A stretch of 64,000 bases of DNA. Source: Puniceibacterium confluentis. GTDB lineage: Bacteria; Pseudomonadota; Alphaproteobacteria; Rhodobacterales; Rhodobacteraceae. The stretch lies in NCBI RefSeq assembly GCF_007923445.1, contig NZ_VOJI01000007.1, positions 124,001-188,000 of the forward strand, in the 5' to 3' direction. Below are positions 1 to 8,098 of the stretch, piece after piece. How positions within the stretch are numbered: the stretch's first letter is position 1; each line of letters begins with the position of its first letter. The translations under genes were made by a program, and so were the position numbers. The notes under the pieces were generated by a model. That model searched no databases and was not told the DNA's origin. It saw nothing but the letters and a program-made list of their open reading frames with translations.

Positions 1-632
1 GAAACCGCGGATCCTTCGACCAGCCGCGGCATGTGTTCACGCCCGAGTCCCGTGGCCCCGAGCAGCGCGTCGGACCAGTCGCGGTTGCCGGTATCGAGCC
101 AGCTGGTGCCCGCGGCGTCCGACATGTCCGCGACGTGTTCGCCACTCAGCCAAAGCCGCAGATAGTCCTTTGGCAACAACACCTTGGTGACCCGGGCGAA
201 CACCGCGGGTTCGTTCCTGCGGACCCAGACCAGCTTGGGCGCGGTGAAGCCGGGAAACACGATGTTCCCGGTCAGCGCCCGGAACCGCGGGTCCGAGTCC
301 AGTGTTGCAGCCTCATCCGCCGCGCGGGTGTCGTTCCACAGGATGCATGGCCGCAGAACCGCATCGTCGGCCCCCAGCAGGGTCGCGCCGTGCATATGGC
401 CCGACAGTCCGATACCCCGCACGGCGTTCAGTGCCACCCGGGAGGCCAATTCCCGCAGTACCGCATCTGCTGCGGTCAGCCAGCTTGCCGGGTCCTGCTC
501 TGACCAGCCGTCGTGCGGGCGCTGCACACTCAGCGGCGCCGTCGCCTCGGCGAGGATGGCCTGATCGCCATCCATCACCACAGCCTTGAGCGACGACGTG
601 CCCAGATCCAGCCCGATAAACTGTCCGCTCAT
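1..632 (-). CDS. xylB: Xylulokinase, FGGY family (3' part off the window edge)
   Basis: Phosphorylates D-xylulose with ATP in the cytoplasm, feeding the pentose phosphate pathway. The gene starts at 632 and runs off the left edge, so about 210 N-terminal residues are visible, roughly 40% of the usual 480-500. The N-terminus reads [18 protein letters not shown], the phosphate-binding loop of FGGY sugar kinases, followed by [10 protein letters not shown], and then [11 protein letters not shown], which is typical of xylulokinases. Its ATG overlaps the TGA of the upstream ABC ATPase gene (ATGA, 629-632), so it is the distal gene of the sugar operon. The reading frame was decoded by hand on the minus strand at both ends of the visible part and is open there. 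Specificity for xylulose rather than another ketose is inferred from the family and from the xylF-like neighbour. Confidence 0.88.
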   Translation of the reverse strand, partial: MSGQFIGLDLGTSSLKAVVMDGDQAILAEATAPLSVQRPHDGWSEQDPASWLTAADAVLRELASRVALNAVRGIGLSGHMHGATLLGADDAVLRPCILWNDTRAADEAATLDSDPRFRALTGNIVFPGFTAPKLVWVRRNEPAVFARVTKVLLPKDYLRLWLSGEHVADMSDAAGTSWLDTGNRDWSDALLGATGLGREHMPRLVEGSAV

Positions 633-1378
633 GCCGCCGCTTTCGGGTTCTTGCCAAGGATGATCATCGACAGGATGTCATCTTCGGTGACATCTTCGAC
701 CCGCTCGGTTCCGACAACCTGGCCGTTCTTCATCACCGATACCCGGTCACACAACGCCATCATCTCGCGGGTGTCGTGGCTGATCAGGAAGATGCCAAGC
801 CCCTGTTTCTTGAGCTCGGTGATCAGATCCGCGACCATCTTGGTTTCATGCACCCCGAGCGCGGCGGTGGGTTCGTCCATGATCAGGATCCGGGCCTTGA
901 AATACACCGCGCGGGCGATGGCGACCGACTGGCGCTGACCGCCGGACAGGGCGGACACCGGTTCCTTCAGTTTCTTGAAGTTCGGGTTCAGGCGGGCCAT
1001 GATCCGGCGCGTCTCGGCCTCTTGCCGCGAGTCATCGACAAAGCCCAGCCGGGTGGTCAGTTCGCGCCCGAGAAACAGGTTCGACGCGGCGTCCAGATTG
1101 TCGGCCAGCGCCAGCGTCTGGTAAATTGTCTCGATGCTGTTGTTGCGGGCATCGCGGGGCGAATGGATGTCCACCTTGGCGCCATTGATCCAGATTTCGC
1201 CGGAATCCATCCTGTAGGCCCCGGACAGGATCTTGATCAGCGTCGATTTGCCGGCGCCATTGTGCCCCAGCAACCCCACGACTTCGCCGGGATAGAGGTC
1301 AAGGCTGACATCGTCGACCGCGTGTACGCCGCCAAACGCGATGGAGATGTTCTTCATCTGAACTAGGGGTGTGGTCAT
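629..1378 (-). CDS. xylG: Xylose-type sugar ABC transporter, ATP-binding protein
   Basis: Cytoplasmic ATPase driving sugar import through the adjacent permease. The 249-residue protein has Walker [10 protein letters not shown] (residues 38-46), signature LSGGQ (144-148), Walker B ILIMDEP (164-170) and a switch histidine in ISHD. It carries a single nucleotide-binding domain, whereas E. coli XylG, RbsA and AraG have two fused in about 500 residues; single-domain versions of the FrcA/XylG type are common in alphaproteobacteria, so two copies presumably dimerise. It starts directly behind the permease stop codon and its stop overlaps the xylB start, so the genes are probably translationally coupled. 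The sugar is inferred from the XylF-like binding protein and xylulokinase. Confidence 0.88.
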   Translation of the reverse strand: MTTPLVQMKNISIAFGGVHAVDDVSLDLYPGEVVGLLGHNGAGKSTLIKILSGAYRMDSGEIWINGAKVDIHSPRDARNNSIETIYQTLALADNLDAASNLFLGRELTTRLGFVDDSRQEAETRRIMARLNPNFKKLKEPVSALSGGQRQSVAIARAVYFKARILIMDEPTAALGVHETKMVADLITELKKQGLGIFLISHDTREMMALCDRVSVMKNGQVVGTERVEDVTEDDILSMIILGKNPKAAA

Positions 1379-2677
1379 TTACCTGGCTCCTGTCCGCTTG
1401 CGATACTCGATGTCGACCCAGACGGCGAACACCAGCACGGCGCCGACCACGATGTTCTGGTAGGGGGCATCGACCCCGACCATCGCCATGCCCGATTGCA
1501 GGGACTGCATGATCAGCGCGCCAAAGACCGCGCCGTAGATGGTGCCGATTCCGCCGGACAGGGCGGTGCCGCCGATCACCGCCGCCGCGATGACCCGCAG
1601 TTCGTCCAGGGTGCCGATGTCGTTGGTGTGGTAGCCAAGCCGGGCCGAGGCGACAACGCCGCCCAGGGCAGAGAGCACGCCGACAATGGCAAAGATCTTG
1701 ACCGTCAGCAGCCGGGTGTTGATGCCCGACAGGCTGGCGGCGTCGGGGTTGCCGCCGGTGGCAAAGATATAACGCCCGAGCCGTGTACGTGTGGCGATCA
1801 CCGTCATCACCACGGCGACAAAGATCAGCAGCAGCACGGAAAACGGAATGCCATAGGCGACGGTGCAGCCTTCGGCCTGTGCGCAGCCATAGGCGGCAAA
1901 GTCCCGCGCCACCACCCGGTCCGGCAATTCGTAGGCATTGAGGATGGCAACGAACCCGAGGATCGCGCCAACAGTGATGGCAATCACCGCGATTTCGGCC
2001 CAGACCGGTTTGACCGGGAATTCGTGGCTGATCTTGTTGCGCCGTGCCGCCCACAGGCCGACAGCCGCAGCCAGCGCCGCAACGATCCCCACGACCCAGC
2101 TCCAGAACCAGCCCAGGGTTCCCGTGATGCCGCCGAACAGGATATAGGTCTCGTCCAGCGGGCCGATGGTTTGTCCGCTTGTCAGATACCAGCCGACGTT
2201 GCGCCAGATCAGCAGCCCGCCCAGCGTCACGATGAATGCCGGAATGGCGCGGTAGCCCACCAGCCAACCCTGCATCCCGCCGATCAGGGCCCCCACCAGC
2301 AGGCCAAGGCCGATGGTGATCCAGGGGATCAGGGGCGAGCCGATCTCGAGCCCGAGGTGGCCCGGCAGCCAGCGGGTCTGCAACATCCCCATCACGGCGG
2401 TGCAGGTGGCGAGCAGGGCACCGACCGACAGGTCGATGTGGCGGGTGACGATCACAAACACCATGCCGGTCGCCATGATGGCGACACTGACCGTCTGGAT
2501 CGTCAGGTTGAAGATGTTGCGCGGGGTCAGGAACCGGCCATCGGTCCAGAAATTGAACACGAGGCAGACCACGACGAAGGCTCCGATCATTCCCAGCAAC
2601 CGGGTGTCGAGCTCGAGCTGTCTGATCAGGCTGCGCCGGGGGGCAAGGTGCGACGGGGATTCTGTCTTGTCAGACAT
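1379..2677 (-). CDS. xylH: Xylose-type sugar ABC transporter, permease
   Basis: Inner-membrane channel of the sugar importer (branched-chain/ribose permease family BPD_transp_2). The 432-residue protein has a basic cytoplasmic N-terminus, then about ten or more hydrophobic segments, including the conserved FVIVTRHIDLSVGA stretch and the GGTALSGGIGTIYGAVFGA loop that contacts the ATPase. Two long loops in the middle are typical of XylH. I chose the ATG at 2677 (MSDKTESPS) over a longer frame from 2746 because GGAG lies six bases upstream and the extension is proline/arginine-rich and not membrane-like. It lies between the binding-protein and ATPase genes, the standard order for this importer class. 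Confidence 0.9.
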   Translation of the reverse strand: MSDKTESPSHLAPRRSLIRQLELDTRLLGMIGAFVVVCLVFNFWTDGRFLTPRNIFNLTIQTVSVAIMATGMVFVIVTRHIDLSVGALLATCTAVMGMLQTRWLPGHLGLEIGSPLIPWITIGLGLLVGALIGGMQGWLVGYRAIPAFIVTLGGLLIWRNVGWYLTSGQTIGPLDETYILFGGITGTLGWFWSWVVGIVAALAAAVGLWAARRNKISHEFPVKPVWAEIAVIAITVGAILGFVAILNAYELPDRVVARDFAAYGCAQAEGCTVAYGIPFSVLLLIFVAVVMTVIATRTRLGRYIFATGGNPDAASLSGINTRLLTVKIFAIVGVLSALGGVVASARLGYHTNDIGTLDELRVIAAAVIGGTALSGGIGTIYGAVFGALIMQSLQSGMAMVGVDAPYQNIVVGAVLVFAVWVDIEYRKRTGAR

Positions 2678-2789
2678 TCTGGCTCCGGGATTCAAACACA
2701 GGACGGGATGGCAGCGCAAAGCCCTGGGTGGCGGAGCCTGCGGCAAGGCGGAACCCGGCCCGCAGAACTGCAGGCCGGGAAATGTCAGC

Positions 2790-3824
2790 TCAGTTGCAGG
2801 GAGCGGGACCGTCGGTTACACCTTGGCACAGCGCCTCCTGGGTGATCCAGCCGGCGTCCACGACCACGGACAGGTTGTCCTTGGTGATCGGCACCGGTGT
2901 AAGGAACTTCGCGTCCATCTCGGTTCCTGCGGGCGAAGTCCACTTGGCTGCACCCTCGACCGCGGCCATGCCGTCCTCGGCGCTTGCCATGTCCACGGCG
3001 ATCTCTGCCGCCGCCTTGCCGAGATCGCGGGCATCCTTCCAGACCGAAACGGTCTGAGTGCCCAAAGCCACCCGGTTCAGCGCGGCATGGTCCCCGTCCT
3101 GTCCGGATACGGGAATGCCCTCCATCCCCTGTGCTGTCAGCGCCGCAACCACACCGCCTGCGGTTCCGTCGTTCGAGGCGACAACCGCATCGACCATGTT
3201 GTCATTTGCGGTCAGGATCTGCTCCATGTTGCGCTGGGCGTTCGCGGGCAGCCAGCCATCGGTATAGGCTTCGTCCACGATCTTGATCGCGCCGGAATCG
3301 ATCGCCTCCTGCAGCACTTCCTGTTGTCCGCCGCGCAGGAAATCGGCATTCGGATCAGTGGGCGAGCCCTTGATCATCACGTAATTGCCTTCGGGCTGTG
3401 CCGCGAGCACCGCACGGGCCTGCATCCGCCCGACTTCGACGTTGTCAAAGGTCAGGTAAAAGGCGCGCGGATCCTCGATCAGGCGGTCATAGGCGACAAC
3501 CGGAATACCCTCATTGGCGGCGGCATCGACCGCCGGGCCGATGGCCGCTGTGTCCTGCGCAAGGATGATCAGCGCGTCAACGCCCTGCGCGATCAGGGAT
3601 TCGACATCGGAAAGCTGCTTGGCCGACGACGACTGGGCATCTGCCGACACATAGGTCGCTCCGGCCGCCTCCAGTGCGCTCTTGATCGCCGCTTCGTCGG
3701 TCTTCCAGCGCTCTTCCTGAAAGTTCGACCAACTGACGCCTATGGTCATGGCGTGGCTTTCGGCCAGTGCAGCCGAACTGAAGCCAGCGACGGCAATCGC
3801 CGCTGCGATAATGGATTTATGCAT
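2790..3824 (-). CDS. xylF: D-xylose-type periplasmic sugar-binding protein
   Basis: Captures the sugar in the periplasm and delivers it to the permease. The 344-residue protein begins MHKSIIAAAIAVAGFSSAALA, a Sec signal peptide cleaved near residue 21, then the periplasmic-binding fold of the ribose/xylose group (SDVESLIAQGVDALIILAQD; VVAYDRLIED; ASNDGTAGGVVAAL; VSGQDGD). YDRLI and SGQD match XylF particularly well. The ATG at 3824 is preceded by GGGAGGA at a good distance; the longer frame to 3890 has no such site. It is the promoter-proximal gene of the operon and is separated from the permease by about 110 bases, the usual arrangement for making excess binding protein. Confidence 0.9.
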   Translation of the reverse strand: MHKSIIAAAIAVAGFSSAALAESHAMTIGVSWSNFQEERWKTDEAAIKSALEAAGATYVSADAQSSSAKQLSDVESLIAQGVDALIILAQDTAAIGPAVDAAANEGIPVVAYDRLIEDPRAFYLTFDNVEVGRMQARAVLAAQPEGNYVMIKGSPTDPNADFLRGGQQEVLQEAIDSGAIKIVDEAYTDGWLPANAQRNMEQILTANDNMVDAVVASNDGTAGGVVAALTAQGMEGIPVSGQDGDHAALNRVALGTQTVSVWKDARDLGKAAAEIAVDMASAEDGMAAVEGAAKWTSPAGTEMDAKFLTPVPITKDNLSVVVDAGWITQEALCQGVTDGPAPCN

Positions 3825-3887
3825 GTGGTCCTCCCAGACTGTCCCCAAAGTTTCGGGGGGGGTGTGAGCCTTTTGGCCCGACACCCG

Positions 3888-3928
3888 CAAAATGCCATAT
3901 TTATTTCATCTGTCAAAATAAAAATGAC
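3888..3928 (-). promoter_or_regulatory. Candidate promoter/operator for xylF
   Basis: The A+T-rich gap between xylF and the ROK gene contains, on the minus strand, a perfect TTGACA (3916 down to 3911) and a weak -10-like ATTTTG about 17 bases later. The -35 overlaps one arm of a short inverted repeat, GTCA (3912-3915) and TGAC (3925-3928), where a repressor could bind. Visible in sequence; function is inferred, and the real ROK operator may be longer. Confidence 0.3.
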
Positions 3929-4044
3929 GAAAACATGCTTCCGGGCCATTTTTTTACTTCTCATGACAGCATTAATCCGACAATCTCAGCGGAGAAGGTC
4001 ACTTTCACCTTTGCGGATGCAGAAATTTGTTTGGACGAAAAATA

Positions 4045-5313
4045 ATGTATGACAGCGAAGGCCGCCGCAACGATGCCGATGTGCCCGTCACCGGCTGTGG
4101 GCCGATTCTGTCCGTGTCGGCCACACCTCTGCGCCCCCTTCGCCAGCAAATCTTTGAAACCGTCCGTGCCGCCGGACGAACCGCGCGGGCGGATGTCACC
4201 CGGTCGCTTGGGATCAGCCCGGGATCTGCAACCACGCTGAGCGCCGAGCTGATCGCCGCCGGGTTTCTGCGCGAGGTCGAGGGGCTGCCGCGCGAGGCCG
4301 GGCGCGGACGCCCTCCGGTCGCGCTCGAGGTGGTGCCCGATGCGCGGCTTGTCGTTGGAATCAAGCTGTCCGACAGGGCGCATACGGCCGTGTTGACGGA
4401 TTTTGCCGGCAATGTGCTGGCCAATGCTTCGCAGCCGACCCAGCCGCATCGCAAGACGCTGGAGCAGACGGTCACCGAGGTGGCCGAACTCGTCGCCACA
4501 CTGCTGAGCGGCGCGCAGTGCGACCTGTCCCGGATCAGCGCCGTGGGTGCGGGACTGTCAGGTCTGGTCAATCACGAGAGCGGAATGGTTCTCTGGTCGC
4601 CGCTGCTGAGTCAGCGCGACCTGGCCCTCGGTCCGGCACTCTCGCGTCGCTTTGGTCTGCCGGTGTTTCTGGACAACGATGCCAACAACCTGACCCTTGC
4701 CGAATTATGGTTCGGCGCCGGGCGGGCGCGCTCGGATTTCGCGGTGGTCACAATCGAGGAAGGCGTCGGCATGGGGCTGGTTCTGGGCAACCGCCTGTTC
4801 CGTGGCAGCCGTGGCATTGGACTGGAACTGGGTCATACCAAGGTGCAGTTGGATGGGGCGCTGTGCCGCTGTGGCAAACGCGGCTGTCTCGAGGCCTACG
4901 TCGCCGATTATGCCCTCGCCCGCGAGGCGGCGACAGCGCTGGATCGGAACCACAACAATCCGCAAAGCCCGAAGGTGATGCTGGAAACCCTGTTCGAGCA
5001 GGCCAAGGCGGGCAACGAGTCGGCGCGCACGATTTTTCGCCGCGCCGGACGCTATCTGTCGTTGGGATTGGCCAATGTCGTGCAACTGTTCGATCCGGAA
5101 CTGATCATCCTTTCAGGCGAGCGGATGCAGTATGACTATCTTTATGCTGATGAGGTCATCGCCGAGATGCGCGCCCTGACACTGGAGGATGGCCGTGTTC
5201 CCTGCCCGGTCGAGATCCACGCGTGGGGTGATCTGGTCTGGGCCCGCGGCGCCTCTGCCCTGGCGCTGGGCGCGGTCACGGATCAGGCCCTGGGCGATGG
5301 CTGGGTAGCATGA
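4045..5313 (+). CDS. ROK-family transcriptional repressor (XylR/NagC type)
   Basis: Predicted sugar-responsive repressor, by position of the divergent xyl operon. The 422-residue protein has an N-terminal winged-helix domain (about residues 35-85, with VTRSLGISPGSATTLSAEL) and a C-terminal ROK sugar-kinase-like domain. The ROK zinc site is intact: GLELGHTKV followed by CRCGKRGCLEAY. DNDANNLTLAE is the conserved ROK substrate loop. The ATG at 4045 was preferred to a TTG at 4027; neither has a strong ribosome binding site. The stop codon overlaps the start of the FG-GAP gene by four bases (5310-5313), so the two are co-transcribed although their jobs seem unrelated. The inducer is inferred, most likely xylose. 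Confidence 0.85.
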   Translation: MYDSEGRRNDADVPVTGCGPILSVSATPLRPLRQQIFETVRAAGRTARADVTRSLGISPGSATTLSAELIAAGFLREVEGLPREAGRGRPPVALEVVPDARLVVGIKLSDRAHTAVLTDFAGNVLANASQPTQPHRKTLEQTVTEVAELVATLLSGAQCDLSRISAVGAGLSGLVNHESGMVLWSPLLSQRDLALGPALSRRFGLPVFLDNDANNLTLAELWFGAGRARSDFAVVTIEEGVGMGLVLGNRLFRGSRGIGLELGHTKVQLDGALCRCGKRGCLEAYVADYALAREAATALDRNHNNPQSPKVMLETLFEQAKAGNESARTIFRRAGRYLSLGLANVVQLFDPELIILSGERMQYDYLYADEVIAEMRALTLEDGRVPCPVEIHAWGDLVWARGASALALGAVTDQALGDGWVA

Positions 5314-6776
5314 TCCGGGGCGCGGTCCTGTGTCTGATCGCTGCCGGGGCCGATGCGCAACCGCAGTTTCAGAACCACTCCGAGGACTTGCCGCGCCATG
5401 TCTACTCCGGCGGATGGGAGCATTTTGTCGGCGGCGGCGTGGCGGTGTTCGACTGTGACGGCGATGCACGCCCGGACATCTTTGCCGCCGGAGGGGACTC
5501 GCCTGCGGTCCTTCTGCGCAATCTGGGTGGGTTCCGGTTTGCGCCCGTGCCGCTGGAGTCGCTGACCGGGGTGACCGGCGCCTATCCTCTGGACCTGGAT
5601 GCCGACGGATGGATGGATCTCTATGTGCTGCGCGTCGGGCCGGACAGGATTCTGCGCGGCGGGCCGGATTGTCGGTTTGCCGATGGCGGCGCGGATTGGG
5701 GTCTGCCGCACAGCGACCAGTGGAGCACCGCCTTTTCCGCCTGGTGGGTCGATGACGGACGCACGCACATGGCCGTCGGACATTATGTCGACCGCACAAA
5801 CCCGGATGGCCCGTTCGGCGCCTGCGACAGCAACGCGTTGTTGATCCCCGACGCCACCGGCTACCGCGCTGAAATACTGGCACCTGGGTTTTGCAGCCTG
5901 TCCATGCTCGCCGCCCGGGACGCACGCGGCCGGGCGACGCTGCGCATTTCCAACGACCGGCATTATTATGTCACCGGCGGGTACGAGCAGATGTGGGACA
6001 TCGGTCTTGGCCGGTTTCTGGAGCCTCGCGATGGCTGGGAAAAGGTTTCGCTCTGGGGCATGGGCATTGCCAGCCGGGATCTGACCGGGGACGGCCGCCC
6101 CGAGGTCATGCTGACCTCCATGGGCGATCAGTTGCTGCAGGTGGCACAGGCCGACGGCAGCTATTCCGGGGCGCCCTATGCGCTCGGGACTTACGCGACG
6201 CGGCCGCATACCGGTGACGACGGTCGCCCCTCGACCGGCTGGCACGCGCAGTTCGGCGATGTGGACAACGACGGCAGGGCGGATCTGTTTATCGCCAAGG
6301 GCAACGTGGATCAGATGCCCGGGATGGCGATGCAGGACCCCAACAACCTGCTGATGCAGCAGCCCGACGGGCGCTTTGTGGAAATGGCAGGCACGGCCGG
6401 GGTGGGCAGCGTGGCCCGGTCGCGCGGCGCGGCACTGGTGGATTTCGACGGAGACGGGCGGCTGGATCTGCTGGTGTCGAACCGGCGCGCGCCTCTGGAG
6501 CTTTACCGCAACGTCACGGCGGACACCGGCAACTGGCTGCAGGTGGCGCTGGTCCAGCCCGGTGGAAACCGCAATGCCGTCGGCGCGCTGGTCACCGTGA
6601 ACGGCCAGGTGCAGGAGATCACCGTGGGCGGGGGCCATGCCGGCGGTCAGGCCGTGCCACTGCATTTCGGCCTGGGGGCGGCGACACATGCCGAGGTGTC
6701 AGTGATCTGGCCGGACGGGACGGGCAGCGCCGAACAGGTGCAGGCGGGGCAGGTCATCACCCTGTTTCACCCCTGA
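5310..6776 (+). CDS. Secreted FG-GAP/VCBS repeat protein with UnbV/ASPIC domain
   Basis: Function unknown; related to the CRTAC1/UnbV group of extracytoplasmic beta-propeller proteins. The 488-residue product starts with a short signal peptide (MIRGAVLCLIAAGADA, cleavage near residue 16). At least five Asp-rich calcium-binding-type motifs follow, including DCDGDARPDIF (about residue 48), DLDADGWMDLY (about 95), DLTGDGRPEV, DVDNDGRADLF and DFDGDGRLDLL, each marking a propeller blade. The last 70 residues (NWLQVALVQPGGNRNAVGA ... VIWPDG) are a UnbV/ASPIC domain. Its ATG overlaps the ROK stop codon. It converges on the di-heme peroxidase gene with only two bases between the stop codons. A partnership with that enzyme is a speculation raised in the findings. 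Confidence 0.85.
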   Translation: MIRGAVLCLIAAGADAQPQFQNHSEDLPRHVYSGGWEHFVGGGVAVFDCDGDARPDIFAAGGDSPAVLLRNLGGFRFAPVPLESLTGVTGAYPLDLDADGWMDLYVLRVGPDRILRGGPDCRFADGGADWGLPHSDQWSTAFSAWWVDDGRTHMAVGHYVDRTNPDGPFGACDSNALLIPDATGYRAEILAPGFCSLSMLAARDARGRATLRISNDRHYYVTGGYEQMWDIGLGRFLEPRDGWEKVSLWGMGIASRDLTGDGRPEVMLTSMGDQLLQVAQADGSYSGAPYALGTYATRPHTGDDGRPSTGWHAQFGDVDNDGRADLFIAKGNVDQMPGMAMQDPNNLLMQQPDGRFVEMAGTAGVGSVARSRGAALVDFDGDGRLDLLVSNRRAPLELYRNVTADTGNWLQVALVQPGGNRNAVGALVTVNGQVQEITVGGGHAGGQAVPLHFGLGAATHAEVSVIWPDGTGSAEQVQAGQVITLFHP

Positions 6777-6778
6777 GG

Positions 6779-8098
6779 TCAGCGGGCCACCTGTAATCCG
6801 CTCGGCACGGTTGACGGCACGCCCAGCCGGCCTGTGGCCGCGGCGGGATCGGTGAGGCTGTCGAGAAAGGCCACAAGCGCGGCAATGTCAGCCTCGCTCA
6901 GGTTGACCGACCATGTGGCGGCCGCAGCAATCGCGGCAACCTCATCCGGGTCGGACATGATCTGCGCATCCTTCACCGGCAGCTCGGGGAGCACGGCCTG
7001 CGAGATGTCATATCCGGCCAGCCCCTGCGCCGGAGCCGCGTGATCGGCAATGAACCCCGCCAGATCCGCATGTCCGCCGGCATGGCCGTAGGGTGCGGTT
7101 TGCGCGACATTGCGCAGCGACGGGGTCCGGAAGGCAAACAGATCTTCGGCCCGGCCGGTAACGCGAAAACGGCCCTCGTCGCGGCTGTGCTGTTCAAACT
7201 TTGCGGCCTTGCCCGGGCCGATCTGCGGGGCGCCCATGGCGTGAAACCCGTGGTCGGTCTGGAACGGGCCGGAATGGCAGGTGTGACATTCGGCGCGACC
7301 GTAAAACAGCGCGCTGCCCGCCAGCGCCTGTTCGGACAGCGTGCCGGTGCCGCGCAGCCAGGCGTCGAACGGCGCCTGGTCCGAACGCCATTCCAGCGCC
7401 ATGAAGGCGGCGATGGCGTTTGAGATGTCGGTAAAGCCAATGTCCTCCGGGGTCTGGATCCGCGGATAGGTCCGCGCGAATTGCGTCGCGTAGCCCGGCA
7501 CAGCCGCCACTCTGCGTGCGATCAGGTCCCAGGCGCCGCCGGGGCCGGTCAGCAAGCCCTGGCGGACCGCGCGCGACACCTCGTTTTCCTGCAGATGCCC
7601 GGCCATTTCATCGGCGCTCAGCACCGGAAACATGGTTTGCGCCGACAGAAGCGAAGCAAATCCCGACACCATGTCGTCCTCGAGCGGTGTGCGGAATCCG
7701 GTTGCGCGGGTGGCATCGACTTCGATCCGGCCATCGTGGAACAGCCGGGTGAATTCATGGGCCCCGAGATTGAACAGCGCAGGCGCATTGCGCGGCACCC
7801 GGGCTTCGGGCGGATTCTGCGGGTCGGCAACACGGTCCGGTCCCAGACCGATACCGCCATCGCCCAGCGACAGCGACAGCCCGTCAGAGGTGCCAAGGCG
7901 CGGATGATGGCAGGTGGCGCAGGACACTTCGCGGTTGCCCGACAGGATCGGATCGTAGAACAGCAACTGGCCCAGTGCGGCCTCGGCCGGGTTCACCGGC
8001 GCATAGGCGGCGTCGGTCACAGGCTCGGGCAGGCCCTCAGCCGTGGCCGGAGCTGCGAGGGCGCAGGCCAGAAACACCGATGCCGCCGCGCGCAGCAT
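6779..8098 (-). CDS. Periplasmic di-heme cytochrome c peroxidase / MauG-family protein
   Basis: Predicted periplasmic di-heme enzyme, either a peroxidase reducing hydrogen peroxide or a MauG-type oxidase acting on a partner protein. The 439-residue precursor has a signal peptide (cleavage near AAPATA, residue 20) and two heme c sites, CATCH (60-64) and CHTCH (271-275). The conserved FRTPSLRNVAQTAPYGH segment lies at 323-339. At the place where bacterial peroxidases carry the axial Met and MauG a Tyr (after the DL of HADLAGFIADH) this protein seems to have His353; I aligned this from memory. The start codon overlaps the dadA stop by one base (TGATG on the minus strand), suggesting coupled translation. 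Substrate not deducible. Confidence 0.85.
   Translation of the reverse strand: MLRAAASVFLACALAAPATAEGLPEPVTDAAYAPVNPAEAALGQLLFYDPILSGNREVSCATCHHPRLGTSDGLSLSLGDGGIGLGPDRVADPQNPPEARVPRNAPALFNLGAHEFTRLFHDGRIEVDATRATGFRTPLEDDMVSGFASLLSAQTMFPVLSADEMAGHLQENEVSRAVRQGLLTGPGGAWDLIARRVAAVPGYATQFARTYPRIQTPEDIGFTDISNAIAAFMALEWRSDQAPFDAWLRGTGTLSEQALAGSALFYGRAECHTCHSGPFQTDHGFHAMGAPQIGPGKAAKFEQHSRDEGRFRVTGRAEDLFAFRTPSLRNVAQTAPYGHAGGHADLAGFIADHAAPAQGLAGYDISQAVLPELPVKDAQIMSDPDEVAAIAAAATWSVNLSEADIAALVAFLDSLTDPAAATGRLGVPSTVPSGLQVAR

Noticed and set aside
1496-4052. Long plus-strand frames across the sugar ABC operon
   Set aside because: Antisense of xylG, xylH and xylF; composition is not protein-like.
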